Of a DNA stretch of 64,000 nt, positions 25,285 through 32,496 are shown piece by piece. The DNA comes from Aquariibacter albus (lineage in GTDB: Bacteria > Pseudomonadota > Gammaproteobacteria > Burkholderiales > Burkholderiaceae_C). How positions within the stretch are numbered: the first letter of the stretch is position 1; each line of letters starts with the position of its first letter. Below the pieces are notes generated by a model. That model did no database searches. It worked only from the letters and a program-made list of their open reading frames with translations, and was not told the origin of the DNA. The position numbers were made by a program, and so were the translations under genes. The stretch spans positions 1,116,001 through 1,180,000 of the forward strand of contig NZ_JACIVI010000001.1 in assembly GCF_014145335.1 (NCBI RefSeq). The letters run 5' to 3'.

Positions 25285-26049
25285 TCAGTTCGCTGCAGTG
25301 CTCGAAACCAAGCGCCGCAGCTTGCCCGCTGCGCGCTGGATCAGCGTCCGCTTGGGCGGAATGGTGTCAAAGACATCCAAGTGCTGGACGGTATGAAAAT
25401 CAAGCCCATCGTCGACCCGATAGAGATCGAAAGGCTTGTGAAAATGGGCCATGGCTGACGCCATTGGCCCACCGACAACCAAACCACGAAAACTGTGATC
25501 AACTTCAGCCTTGATAATTTCAAGCTTTTCCGCATTGACAATGAAAATGCTGCTGTTCGGATTTTCATAGACTCGCAGCGTGCGACCCCGATAGGTAAGC
25601 TGTTTATCAGTTTTATTAGGGTTAAGATCCGTGTCGACGCAGGCAATTATATTTCCCTTTACCTCGATTCGATTTGGCAGAAATATGGCTCTCGCATCAT
25701 GATGGCGATCGAAGTGAATGATATTCCCGAATGTATCACCATTAATTAGGATATCATCTTCCACCACAGCGAAGTAATCATACAGCCCGCTGTATTTGCG
25801 CAGCGATGCCAAGGTCTCATAACTTATGAGGCGCGGGTCGCTATTGATTTTTGACGCATCTATGTCAATATCAACGAGCGAACTACCAGGGAATCCACAA
25901 ACGAACACATCAGCACCCTTGACATTTCGCGCAGCTTCAATAGTGCGCTCAGCTGACATCTTGCGAATAGCCGGATTTCCACGGGTCGATTTACCCTTGA
26001 ATACTCCATCTTTGTTGTAATAATGAATGATGAAGATAGCTATTTTCAT
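25285..26049 (-). CDS. Putative glycosyltransferase (GT-A-like) in the AT-rich island
   Basis: A 254-residue cytoplasmic protein. The N-terminus MKIAIFIIHYYN and the central DYFAVVEDDILINGD, with an acidic DD pair at a strand end, resemble the nucleotide-sugar and metal-binding DxD region of GT-A glycosyltransferases. Family assignment beyond that is not possible by eye. The gene is clearly AT-richer than the flanking chromosome, with many A/T third positions, a sign of horizontal transfer. A good site, GGAG, lies 7 bases before the ATG at 26049. Its upstream region is cut by an IS5-family element. With the neighbouring acyltransferase it suggests surface-polysaccharide modification (inference). 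Confidence 0.6.
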   Translation of the reverse strand: MKIAIFIIHYYNKDGVFKGKSTRGNPAIRKMSAERTIEAARNVKGADVFVCGFPGSSLVDIDIDASKINSDPRLISYETLASLRKYSGLYDYFAVVEDDILINGDTFGNIIHFDRHHDARAIFLPNRIEVKGNIIACVDTDLNPNKTDKQLTYRGRTLRVYENPNSSIFIVNAEKLEIIKAEVDHSFRGLVVGGPMASAMAHFHKPFDLYRVDDGLDFHTVQHLDVFDTIPPKRTLIQRAAGKLRRLVSSTAAN

Positions 26050-26124
26050 AAACACTCCGCGAAAGCAATAAGGCAGGTTAGACAGGGATGATCTAAAAGA
26101 TCTTTACGCAATTTATTTGGAACA

Positions 26125-27309
26125 CTAAGGAGCTCTGCACAACCCCACCCCATCCCGCTTGCCCCACTGGCCATCCCCTGACACGATTGCTGCATGAAGC
26201 AAGCAAGCCTTGGCCTCGGTCAGTCGATCAAACGCACGCGCCGCCGGGAGTTCCTGGGTGAGATGGAGCAGGTTGTGCCTTGGGCGAACCTGGTGGCCTT
26301 GGTGGCGCCACATCTGCCCGAAGGCCGTCGCGGCCGGCCGCCGTTTCCGGCCGAAGCCATGCTGCGCGTCCACTTTATGCAGCAGTGGTTCAATCTGTCG
26401 GATCCGGCGATGGAAGATGCGCTGCACGACGTGCCGCTGTTGCGCGAATTCGCTGGCTTGGGTGGCTGGGACGACCGCCTGCCCGATGAATCGACCATTC
26501 TTCGATTCCGCCACGTGCTGGAGAAGCACAAGCTGGCCGAGCAGATCTTCCAGACCATCAACGAGTTGTTGACAGCCAAGGGCCTGCTGCTCAAGAGCGG
26601 CACGGTGGTGGACGCCACCTTGATCGCCGCGCCGAGTTCCACCAAGAACCAGTCGGGCGAGCGTGATCCGGAGATGAAGCAGAGCAAGAAGGGCAATCAG
26701 TGGTACTTCGGGATGAAGTGCCACATCGGCGCGGATGCCGAATCGGGACTGGTGCATACCGTGCGCGGCACGACCGGCAGCGTGGGTGACGTGGTCGAGG
26801 CCAACAGCCTGCTGCACGGCGAAGAAGCCGAGGCCTTCGGAGATGCGGGCTACTAAGGGGCGCACAAGCGCGCCGATGCCAGGCCGGGCGTGACGTGGCA
26901 CGTTGCCATGCGGCCGGGCAAGCGCAAGCTGCTCGACCCGACCCAGCCCATCGACGCACTGACCGAGCGCATCGAGAAGCTCAAGGCGAGCATCCGGGCG
27001 AAGGTCGAGCATCCCTTCCGAGTGATCAAGCGGCAGTTTGGTCACGTCAAGGTGCGTTACCGCGGACTGACCAAGAACACAGCCCAGCTCGTCACGCTGT
27101 TGGCGCTGTCCAACGTATGGATGGCGCGCGGGAAACTGTCGGGTGCGCGGGGATGAGTGCGCCTGGAAACCGGGCGCAGGGTGCCCCGCGCCGCTTTTGC
27201 GATGCTGATGGGCGGTGCCGCGAGGCGATTCCACGGTTTTGCGCGTCATTGGACGACGAAGTCAGGCTGCCGAGTGGTGGATGGGCGGGTTGTGCAGACC
27301 ATCCTTAGG
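26125..27309 (+). mobile_element. IS5-family insertion sequence, decayed
   Basis: About 1.2 kb bounded by imperfect inverted repeats. The left end is CTAAGGAGCTCTGCACAACC, and the reverse of the right end is CTAAGGATGGTCTGCACAACC; both share TCTGCACAACC. One transposase frame fills it. A target duplication cannot be fixed because the outer CTAAGG is itself inverted at the two ends. The right end touches the stop codon of the acyltransferase gene. Confidence 0.85.
26194..27156 (+). pseudogene. IS5-family transposase interrupted by an in-frame TAA
   Basis: The frame encodes a DDE transposase of about 320 residues: an N-terminal domain (FPAEAMLRVHFMQQWFNLSD), first catalytic Asp in VVDATLIAAPSS, second in EAFGDAGY, and the Glu in VEHPFRVIKRQFG. 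Directly after DAGY the codon at 26854-26856 is TAA. The same frame continues without a shift as GAHKRADARPGVTWHVAMRP to 27156. In relatives this position is Gln (YQGAHKR), so a single CAA-to-TAA change explains it. The truncated product (220 residues) lacks the catalytic Glu, so the element should not transpose by itself. Confidence 0.88.
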
Positions 27310-28399
27310 CCTCATTTGGGCGCGAGAATCTACTAATGATTTGAGTGCGCATGTGGTCGCGAATGCGGTCGCAAAATGGAGTCAGCGCGACAACTGTGAG
27401 CATCACACCTGTGGTGACAAACAGCGCGTGTGTCTTGGATGTCGAAGCCCATGGGCTGATGGCGCATAGGAAGCAAATGATCGGATAGTGGAAGAGATAC
27501 AAGGGAAATGTAAGCGAGCCAAGCAAACGAATGGCCTGAGCAGCAGGCAGCTGAAACTTACTCCGTTCAAACAACTCACGGGCGGCAACGAGATGAACGC
27601 CGAAAAGAGAGCCAGCGACGTAGTCTGCAATCAGGTTTCTATTAAAGGAGCCGCGCCCCCACGGAAAGTAGTAACCAAAGTTGTCGGAGGGGAGCAGATG
27701 CGCAACAGTTGGAGCAGAGGCGACGGCAGTTGCGGATGATAGAAAGAGCGCCAACCAGAACGCCGTTGTGAGCCTCGGGAAGCGTGAGTGTGGTAGCCGA
27801 TGTAGGTAGAAGCCTAGCAACCACAGTGGAAGCAAAGCGGAAATGGTTCGACCTCCCAAAAGGAGCACAAGAATTGCCAATGGGATCCAGAATTTTGGCC
27901 TAAGAAAGAGGAAGAGTCCGGCAATCAGGTAGTACGCGGCTTCAAAACTGAGTGACCAGTATGGACCGTTTGTTCCGGGAGAGATGCCCTTAAAGCCAAA
28001 GACCTGAAACTCGTTGACAAAGAAGAGCGAGGCCAGGTATCCCTCAATGCTCGGTGGCTTCCAGAGCACCTTCTGAATTGAGTAGAAGGCCTCGTTTAGA
28101 TGAGTTCCTGCGAGATCGAGAGCAAGAGTGAGAAGCAGTGCAACGGCCACAACGGAATACAAGCGACTGACACGAGCCGCCACATAGAGAAGCGGCCGCC
28201 GCTCTCGCTGCGTGGTTACGTACGAGATGACGTAGCCCGAAAGGACGAAGAAGACCGTAACCGCCAAATCCCCAAATGCTGCGGTTCCTCGCCAATTCAG
28301 CCCCTCAGTAAATGGGCGAGAGGAAAGGTGCGCCAAAAGTACGGCAAAGGCCGCAAGGAAGCGGACGACATCTAGGTAAAGTGAAAGTGAATGCGACAT
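27305..28399 (-). CDS. Acyltransferase-3 family membrane O-acyltransferase
   Basis: A polytopic inner-membrane protein of 364 residues from the OafA/YrhL-like acyltransferase-3 family, which transfers acyl (often acetyl) groups to surface sugars. The family motif is near the N-terminus: LDVVRFLAAFAVLLAHLS (Arg and the catalytic-type His). Helices alternate to the end, with FFVLSGYVISY and a late FPLYLFHYPIICFL. Composition is less GC-rich than the chromosome. Upstream, on the same strand, sits an attC-like site ending in GTTAGGC. Its own stop (GCC TAA) touches the IS5-family element. Both fit a gene cassette of an integron whose 3' recombination site was cut by the insertion. Confidence 0.85.
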   Translation of the reverse strand: MSHSLSLYLDVVRFLAAFAVLLAHLSSRPFTEGLNWRGTAAFGDLAVTVFFVLSGYVISYVTTQRERRPLLYVAARVSRLYSVVAVALLLTLALDLAGTHLNEAFYSIQKVLWKPPSIEGYLASLFFVNEFQVFGFKGISPGTNGPYWSLSFEAAYYLIAGLFLFLRPKFWIPLAILVLLLGGRTISALLPLWLLGFYLHRLPHSRFPRLTTAFWLALFLSSATAVASAPTVAHLLPSDNFGYYFPWGRGSFNRNLIADYVAGSLFGVHLVAARELFERSKFQLPAAQAIRLLGSLTFPLYLFHYPIICFLCAISPWASTSKTHALFVTTGVMLTVVALTPFCDRIRDHMRTQIISRFSRPNEA

Positions 28400-28433
28400 T
28401 TTGAAGGAGCTAATGCTCCCCTTTCCGTATGAG

Positions 28434-28498
28434 GCCTAACGTTCGAGGTAACGCGGGGCCGGCGTCAGGCCGCCGGGCCCGCTGGAGGGATGATAGAC
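28434..28498 (-). other. Integron attC-like recombination site
   Basis: Read on the minus strand, the 65-bp site starts with an imperfect R'' box (GTCTATC; consensus RYYYAAC), then a stem (GCGGGCCCGGCG / CGCCGGCCCCGC, one mismatch), then CTCGAAC and a perfect R' box GTTAGGC (consensus GTTRRRY). The end CTCGAACGTTAGGC is typical of attC sites. The acyltransferase gene starts 35 bases downstream on the same strand, as in a cassette array. Confidence 0.65.
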
Positions 28499-28566
28499 AA
28501 CGCCCGGAAGTGGGCCCGGTGGATTGCCGCTGGGTCGGAACTTGCTTTTCAAAAGTGGACACCCGC

Positions 28567-29376
28567 TTATGAACACAGGCTCTTTTCGAACACTGCTGGC
28601 GACCGGTACCCGATCGAAGAATGCAGGCGTTGCTGGTTGCAGAACTGGAAGTAGCTCAGCAAAGCTTTGTGCAAATCATCGTCGGACGTGAACGTCTGCC
28701 CGTACAGCTCCTCGGTCTTCATGGAATGGAAGAACGACTCCATGTGCGCGTTGTCGTTCATCTTGCCCGGGCGGTTCATGCCCTGCACGATACCGCGTTG
28801 CAGCAGCTTCTGGCGATAGGCAAAGGCCGCATATTCGATGCCTCGGTCGCTAGGAAAGTGCAGATCCGACTCGGGCTTGCGATTGCGCAGCGCGTGATTG
28901 ACCGCATCCAGCGTCAGGGCCGCATCCCGGTTTCGGCTCAGGCTCCAGCCGATGATCCTGCGCGAGAACTTGTCCATCACGGCCGCCAGATCGCGCCACT
29001 GGCCGCTCACGCGCAGGTAGGTCACGTCACCGGCCCGGACCTGGTTGATGCGCGCGGGCTGGATGGCACGCACCGTGATCGGGATGCTGGTGAAGAAGGC
29101 CGTCTGACCCACCCGAGAACGCCGGTACAGACGAGCGCTGCGCCCTTGAAGTCGCGCACGGCACATCACCCGTGCGACGGTGCCACGGCTGACGGCGGTG
29201 CCTTGCTGGGCCAGGGCGTGCTGGACGCACGGGCTCCCGTAGCCCCCGCGGCTGTCGGCATGGATCCGCTTGACCTGCTCGATCAGGCCCTCATCGCGTA
29301 ACTGGCGCGAACTGGGGTCACGCCCTTGCCAGGCGTAGAAGCCCGAGCGACTGACCTTGAAGTATGCACACATCAT
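28567..29376 (-). CDS. IS3-family transposase OrfB
   Basis: Integrase-core transposase of 269 residues. An N-terminal HTH_21-like region (MMCAYFKVSRSGFYAWQGRD) precedes the rve domain. The catalytic triad appears intact: Asp in AGDVTYLRVSGQWRDLAAVMD, Asp in FPSDRGIEYA and Glu in MNDNAHMESFFHSMKTEEL. It overlaps the orfA stop (ATGATG), where IS3 elements normally make the OrfAB fusion by a -1 frameshift. Because orfA carries a stop codon upstream, the active fusion cannot be made from this copy. Confidence 0.88.
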   Translation of the reverse strand: MMCAYFKVSRSGFYAWQGRDPSSRQLRDEGLIEQVKRIHADSRGGYGSPCVQHALAQQGTAVSRGTVARVMCRARLQGRSARLYRRSRVGQTAFFTSIPITVRAIQPARINQVRAGDVTYLRVSGQWRDLAAVMDKFSRRIIGWSLSRNRDAALTLDAVNHALRNRKPESDLHFPSDRGIEYAAFAYRQKLLQRGIVQGMNRPGKMNDNAHMESFFHSMKTEELYGQTFTSDDDLHKALLSYFQFCNQQRLHSSIGYRSPAVFEKSLCS

Positions 29377-29735
29377 TTGGATGGCGTGGGTTTTCCGGTT
29401 TGCCTGGATGAAGGCGAAGACTTCGCCCTTCGTTCGGAGACAAACCGGATGGCTATCTTTAGAAGGTCGTGCTCCATCTGAAGGCGCTTGAACTTCTGCT
29501 CGACCCCGCGCAGGCGCTTCAACTCAGCCAGGGAGTCTGGATCGACCTTGGGAAGGGTACCCACCAAGACTCCTTCACGCACCTGCCTGCGCTACTTGGA
29601 CAACATCAATGGGTGAATGCACAAGGACTCTGCAACGTCCTTGATCAACACCCCCGGCGATTCCGAAATCTTGACCGCAGCGAGTTTGAAATCAACTCCG
29701 TAGCGATCCACCATCTGCGGCCCCGGCTTTCCCAT
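29373..29735 (-). pseudogene. IS3-family OrfA interrupted by an in-frame TAG
   Basis: From the ATG at 29735 the frame reads MGKPGPQMVDRYGVDFKLAA and on to LCIHPLMLSK, then TAG at 29592-29594, then RRQVREGVLVGTLPK and the Leu-rich coiled coil to 29373. Relatives have Trp here (SKWRRQVREG), so one TGG-to-TAG change broke the helix-turn-helix protein. This frame before the stop encodes the HTH and after it the leucine zipper. A GTG at 29582 could restart the second half but would lack the DNA-binding part. Confidence 0.85.
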
Positions 29736-29769
29736 CAAAAACTCCTTCTGTTAGGTTGGAGTGTCCACT

Positions 29770-30375
29770 AAAGTAAAACAAGGTTCACCCCTCTTGACCG
29801 AGAGGGTTAGTTGTTGCGTTGTTGGGCTGCATATTGCAACACCATGTCGTCTTGCAGACATTTGGGTCCAAATGTCGCAGTTAAGCACCAAGATGTGTCT
29901 TCACGGGGGGACAGTCGTGCGCAATTTCCAGCGCGACGGGTTCCATGGTCACTTTGTCATTGCGCTCGGCCCAGTTCTGGGCTGTGACGAAGGCAGTTCC
30001 TGCGCACAGGCGTCAAGCAAGCGGCGGGCCAAATTGTTGGCCTCGCGGCCTCGTTTCAACTGGACATGGCAGGGAGCAGTGGGACGGTCAGCTTGGCTGC
30101 TTGGCGAGCGTCGATGATAGGGGGGAACCATCCGCGGACGCCGCAGGGCGTTGACCGCATGGCGCCACTGCGGCTCGACCAAGCAGCCTAACCGCGGAGG
30201 GCGATGGCCCCGGACGCGGCGCCTGCGTCTCCTGTCAGGGCGGCCGCGGCCGCCCTGCGGGGAGGCGGCTGGGTCTGAGCTTCAAGTAGACGCCGCCACC
30301 GTCACTCAGCGCGCCCCACTTGGCGCCCCCAGGGCATCAAGCGCTCTTGCACTCGGTCGCGGTCAGCATGGGTGG
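29770..30375. other. Island remnant without an intact gene
   Basis: Mixed-composition DNA between the IS3-family element and the tRNA. It contains a near-palindrome (29857-29876) next to GTTAAGC (29880-29886) and a decayed frame on the minus strand, both listed separately. The frame 30151-30693 on the plus strand runs through the tRNA and is not a gene. Confidence 0.6.
29881..30082 (-). pseudogene. Decayed ORF with a probable frameshift, unknown product
   Basis: Two minus-strand frames join to give plausible protein: VQLKRGREANNLARRLLDAC, then after a one-base slip near 29990 TAQNWAERNDKVTMEPVALE and IAHDCPPVKTHLGA with a TAA stop at 29881-29883. Each part reads like coding sequence, but neither frame alone does. 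No function is recognised. The stop sits inside GCTTAAC, an R''-like box, as in integron cassettes. This is tentative. Confidence 0.3.
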
Positions 30376-30458
30376 GGGGGCACCTCCGGAGCCGCGTTGT
30401 GCCCCATGGCGGGCATGTGCCCCCAGGGTTTCGCAGCCGTGCCCCCAAATGTGCCCCC
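30376..30458 (+). repeat. Cluster of GTGCCCC(C) repeats beside tRNA-Ser
   Basis: Four direct copies of GTGCCCC at 30399, 30417, 30439 and 30451, and one inverted copy at 30376-30383, lie within 83 bases. Such short repeated motifs flank attachment sites of some tyrosine integrases near tRNA genes. No integrase gene remains here, so that reading is inference. Confidence 0.5.
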
Positions 30459-30514
30459 CGCCTCGGGCCGGCTGTCCACGGTCTCCGGTGAAGCTGTGTG
30501 GACAGTACAGACGC

Positions 30515-30540
30515 AAAAAAGCCCCGGCTGGCGGGGCTTT
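30515..30540 (-). terminator. Rho-independent terminator after tRNA-Ser
   Basis: The stem AAAGCCCC / GGGGCTTT with a 7-base loop is followed on the minus strand by six Ts. It lies 45 bases beyond the 3' end of the tRNA and is a strong terminator for it. Confidence 0.85.
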
Positions 30541-30584
30541 AGTGGACTTTGGCGGGCCTCGGTGGAGGCCGGCGGAAGGTCGTT

Positions 30585-30678
30585 TGGCGGAGTCGGAGGG
30601 ATTCGAACCCTCGATGCACGTTTTAGCGCGCATACTCCCTTAGCAGGGGAGCACCTTCGGCCACTCGGTCACGACTCC
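30585..30678 (-). tRNA. tRNA-Ser (anticodon GCU), CCA encoded
   Basis: Minus-strand tRNA beginning GGAGTCGTGACCGAGTGGCC, with acceptor stem GGAGTCG / CGACTCC, the long variable arm of serine tRNAs, the anticodon loop CTGCTAA (anticodon GCT) in a CTCCC / GGGAG stem, the T loop GGTTCGAATCC, discriminator G and an encoded CCA at 30585-30587. It reads AGC/AGU codons. A CATAAT at about 30691-30696 (minus strand) could be its -10 box. The accessory island lies on its 3' side, the usual side for tRNA-targeted integration. Confidence 0.96.
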
Positions 30679-31093
30679 GGCGAAGACTCATGATTATGCC
30701 GTAAATCCGGGGGCTGGCGTCCAGCGCATCCGCTGGATGGAGCGGGCGTTGCAATCCTGCCCTACCGGGCACCCGACGGCGAAGGCCTCCGCCTCCAAGC
30801 GGGCTGAGCCCCCTCACAAGCGTCTGTGCGCCTTCAGCAGGGACCCGAACCCTTCCTGAAGGCGACCGAGGACCGCGCCCCGGATCCTGTTCGGTCAAGC
30901 CGGCGGCGCGCGGCGTGCAGCGCATAGCGTGTGGGGACGGCCCGGACCGCCTGCGCAGCACGGGCGAGGCAACCCATGCGCCGCTTGGCTGTGATGCAGG
31001 CCCGCTGAACCGAAGCCGCGTCGCGTCTGGCGCAAGGGTGGGAGGGCAGGTCCTGAGCCAAGTCGCCTGCGACAGCTCATGCCCCTGGAAACG
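30679..31093. other. Intergenic region upstream of tRNA-Ser and downstream of lysC
   Basis: GC-rich, no convincing gene. A minus-strand frame at 30834-31061 (Arg/Ala-rich, no recognisable domain) is left out. The only elements seen are the tRNA promoter near 30690-30720 and the lysC terminator just beyond. Confidence 0.5.
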
Positions 31094-31130
31094 CCGAGGG
31101 GGCCGAAGCTGCGAAGCCCGACCCCCTCGG
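31094..31130 (-). terminator. GC-rich hairpin terminator after lysC
   Basis: The perfect 9-bp inverted repeat CCGAGGGGG / CCCCCTCGG with a 19-base loop lies 50 bases past the lysC stop. There is no T-run on either side. Confidence 0.55.
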
Positions 31131-31179
31131 TACCCTGCTGCCGGCCGGACGCGTCAACGGCCGGCGGTCGGAGATGGCA

Positions 31180-32448
31180 TCAGGCCGCCGCCTGGTCCAG
31201 GTCGAAAGCCTTGTGCAGTGCGCGCACGGCCAGTTCCATGTACTTCTCGTCGATCACCACGCTCGTCTTGATCTCGCTGGTGGTGATCATCTTGATGTTG
31301 ATGTTCTCTTCGCTCAGGGCGCGGAACATCGTGCTGGCCACGCCGGCATGCGAGCGCATGCCGATGCCGACGATCGAGACCTTGGCGATCTTGGCATCGC
31401 CCACCACGTCGGCCGCGCCCAGCTCCTGCGCGACGCCGGCCTTGAGCAGGTCGACGGTGCGCTGGAAATCGTTGCGGTGCACGGTGAAGCTGAAGTCCGT
31501 CTTGCCCTCGTGGGAGACGTTCTGCAGGATCACATCGATGTCGATGTTGGCCGCGGCCACGGGGCCGAGGATCTTCGAGGCGATGCCGGGCTTGTCGGGC
31601 ACGCCCACCACGGTGATCTTGGCCTCGTCGCGGTTGAACGCGATGCCGGACACGACAGCCTTTTCCATCTTCTCGTCTTCCTCGAAAGTGATCAGCGTGC
31701 CCGAACGGGCCTCTTCATCGACCGGGATGTCCCAGGGGGTGAAGCTCGACAGCACGCGCATCGGCACGCGGTACTTGCCGGCGAATTCGACCGAGCGGAT
31801 CTGCAGCACCTTGCTGCCGAGGCTGGCCATTTCCAGCATCTCCTCGAAGGAGATGGTCTGCAGGCGACGGGCTTCCGGCACCACGCGCGGGTCGGTGGTG
31901 TAGACGCCGTCGACGTCGGTGTAGATCAGGCACTCGTCGGCCTTCATGGCCGCGGCCACGGCCACGGCCGAGGTGTCGCTGCCGCCCCGGCCCAGGGTGG
32001 TGATGTGGCCTTCGTCGTCGATGCCCTGGAAACCGGTGATGACCACCACCTTGCCGGCGGCCAGGTCAGCCCGCACGCGGACGTCGTCGATGGATTCGAT
32101 GCGCGCCTTGGTGTAGCTGCTGTCGGTGCGCACCGGCACCTGCCAGCCGGTGTAGCTGACCGAGGGCACGCCCTCGGCCTGCAGGGCCAGGGCCAGCAGG
32201 CCGACGGAGACCTGCTCGCCGGTGCTGGCGATCATGTCGAGCTCGCGGCGGGCGGCGGCGCTGCGTGCATCGGGCAGCAGTTCCTTGGCAAGGCCGAGCA
32301 GGCGGTTGGTCTCACCGCTCATCGCCGAGGGCACGACGATCAGCTGGTGACCCGCGCCGACCCACTTGGCGACGCGCTTGGCAACACTGCGGATGCGCTC
32401 GGTCGAGCCCATCGAGGTGCCGCCGTACTTGTGAACGATCAGGGCCAT
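31180..32448 (-). CDS. lysC: Aspartate kinase
   Basis: First enzyme of the aspartate pathway; it phosphorylates L-aspartate for lysine, threonine and methionine. The 422-residue monofunctional protein has the kinase signature [19 protein letters not shown], the substrate/ATP segment [15 protein letters not shown] and two C-terminal ACT domains (about residues 260-420) that bind feedback inhibitors, with [15 protein letters not shown] and [15 protein letters not shown]. The length and the paired ACT domains match lysine/threonine-inhibited beta-proteobacterial LysC. In such enzymes an internal start can yield a separate beta subunit; not judged here. It follows tilS by 48 bases. Confidence 0.97.
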   Translation of the reverse strand: MALIVHKYGGTSMGSTERIRSVAKRVAKWVGAGHQLIVVPSAMSGETNRLLGLAKELLPDARSAAARRELDMIASTGEQVSVGLLALALQAEGVPSVSYTGWQVPVRTDSSYTKARIESIDDVRVRADLAAGKVVVITGFQGIDDEGHITTLGRGGSDTSAVAVAAAMKADECLIYTDVDGVYTTDPRVVPEARRLQTISFEEMLEMASLGSKVLQIRSVEFAGKYRVPMRVLSSFTPWDIPVDEEARSGTLITFEEDEKMEKAVVSGIAFNRDEAKITVVGVPDKPGIASKILGPVAAANIDIDVILQNVSHEGKTDFSFTVHRNDFQRTVDLLKAGVAQELGAADVVGDAKIAKVSIVGIGMRSHAGVASTMFRALSEENINIKMITTSEIKTSVVIDEKYMELAVRALHKAFDLDQAAA

Positions 32449-32496
32449 GGGAGGGGGATAGGACGGGCGGGCCAGGCCCGCGGAGAGCCCGCGATT

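Larger units (their letters stand above)
28554..29769 (-). mobile_element. IS3-family insertion sequence, decayed
   Basis: About 1.2 kb with short inverted ends: AGTGGACACCC at 28554 and, inverted, AGTGGACACTCC ending at 29769. It encodes orfA and orfB on the minus strand in the IS3 arrangement. It separates the attC site from what lay before it in the array. No clear target duplication was found. Confidence 0.85.

Noticed and set aside
24850-30678. Direct repeat of the tRNA-Ser 3' end marking an island boundary
   Set aside because: Only 7-base chance matches (GGATTCG) were seen near 24966 and 25242; no convincing attachment-site duplicate.
30151-30693. 180-codon plus-strand frame over the tRNA-Ser region
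   Set aside because: It runs through the tRNA gene and the GTGCCCC repeats and lacks coding signs.
30834-31061. 75-codon minus-strand frame downstream of lysC
   Set aside because: Arg/Ala-rich, no ribosome-binding site, no recognisable domain.
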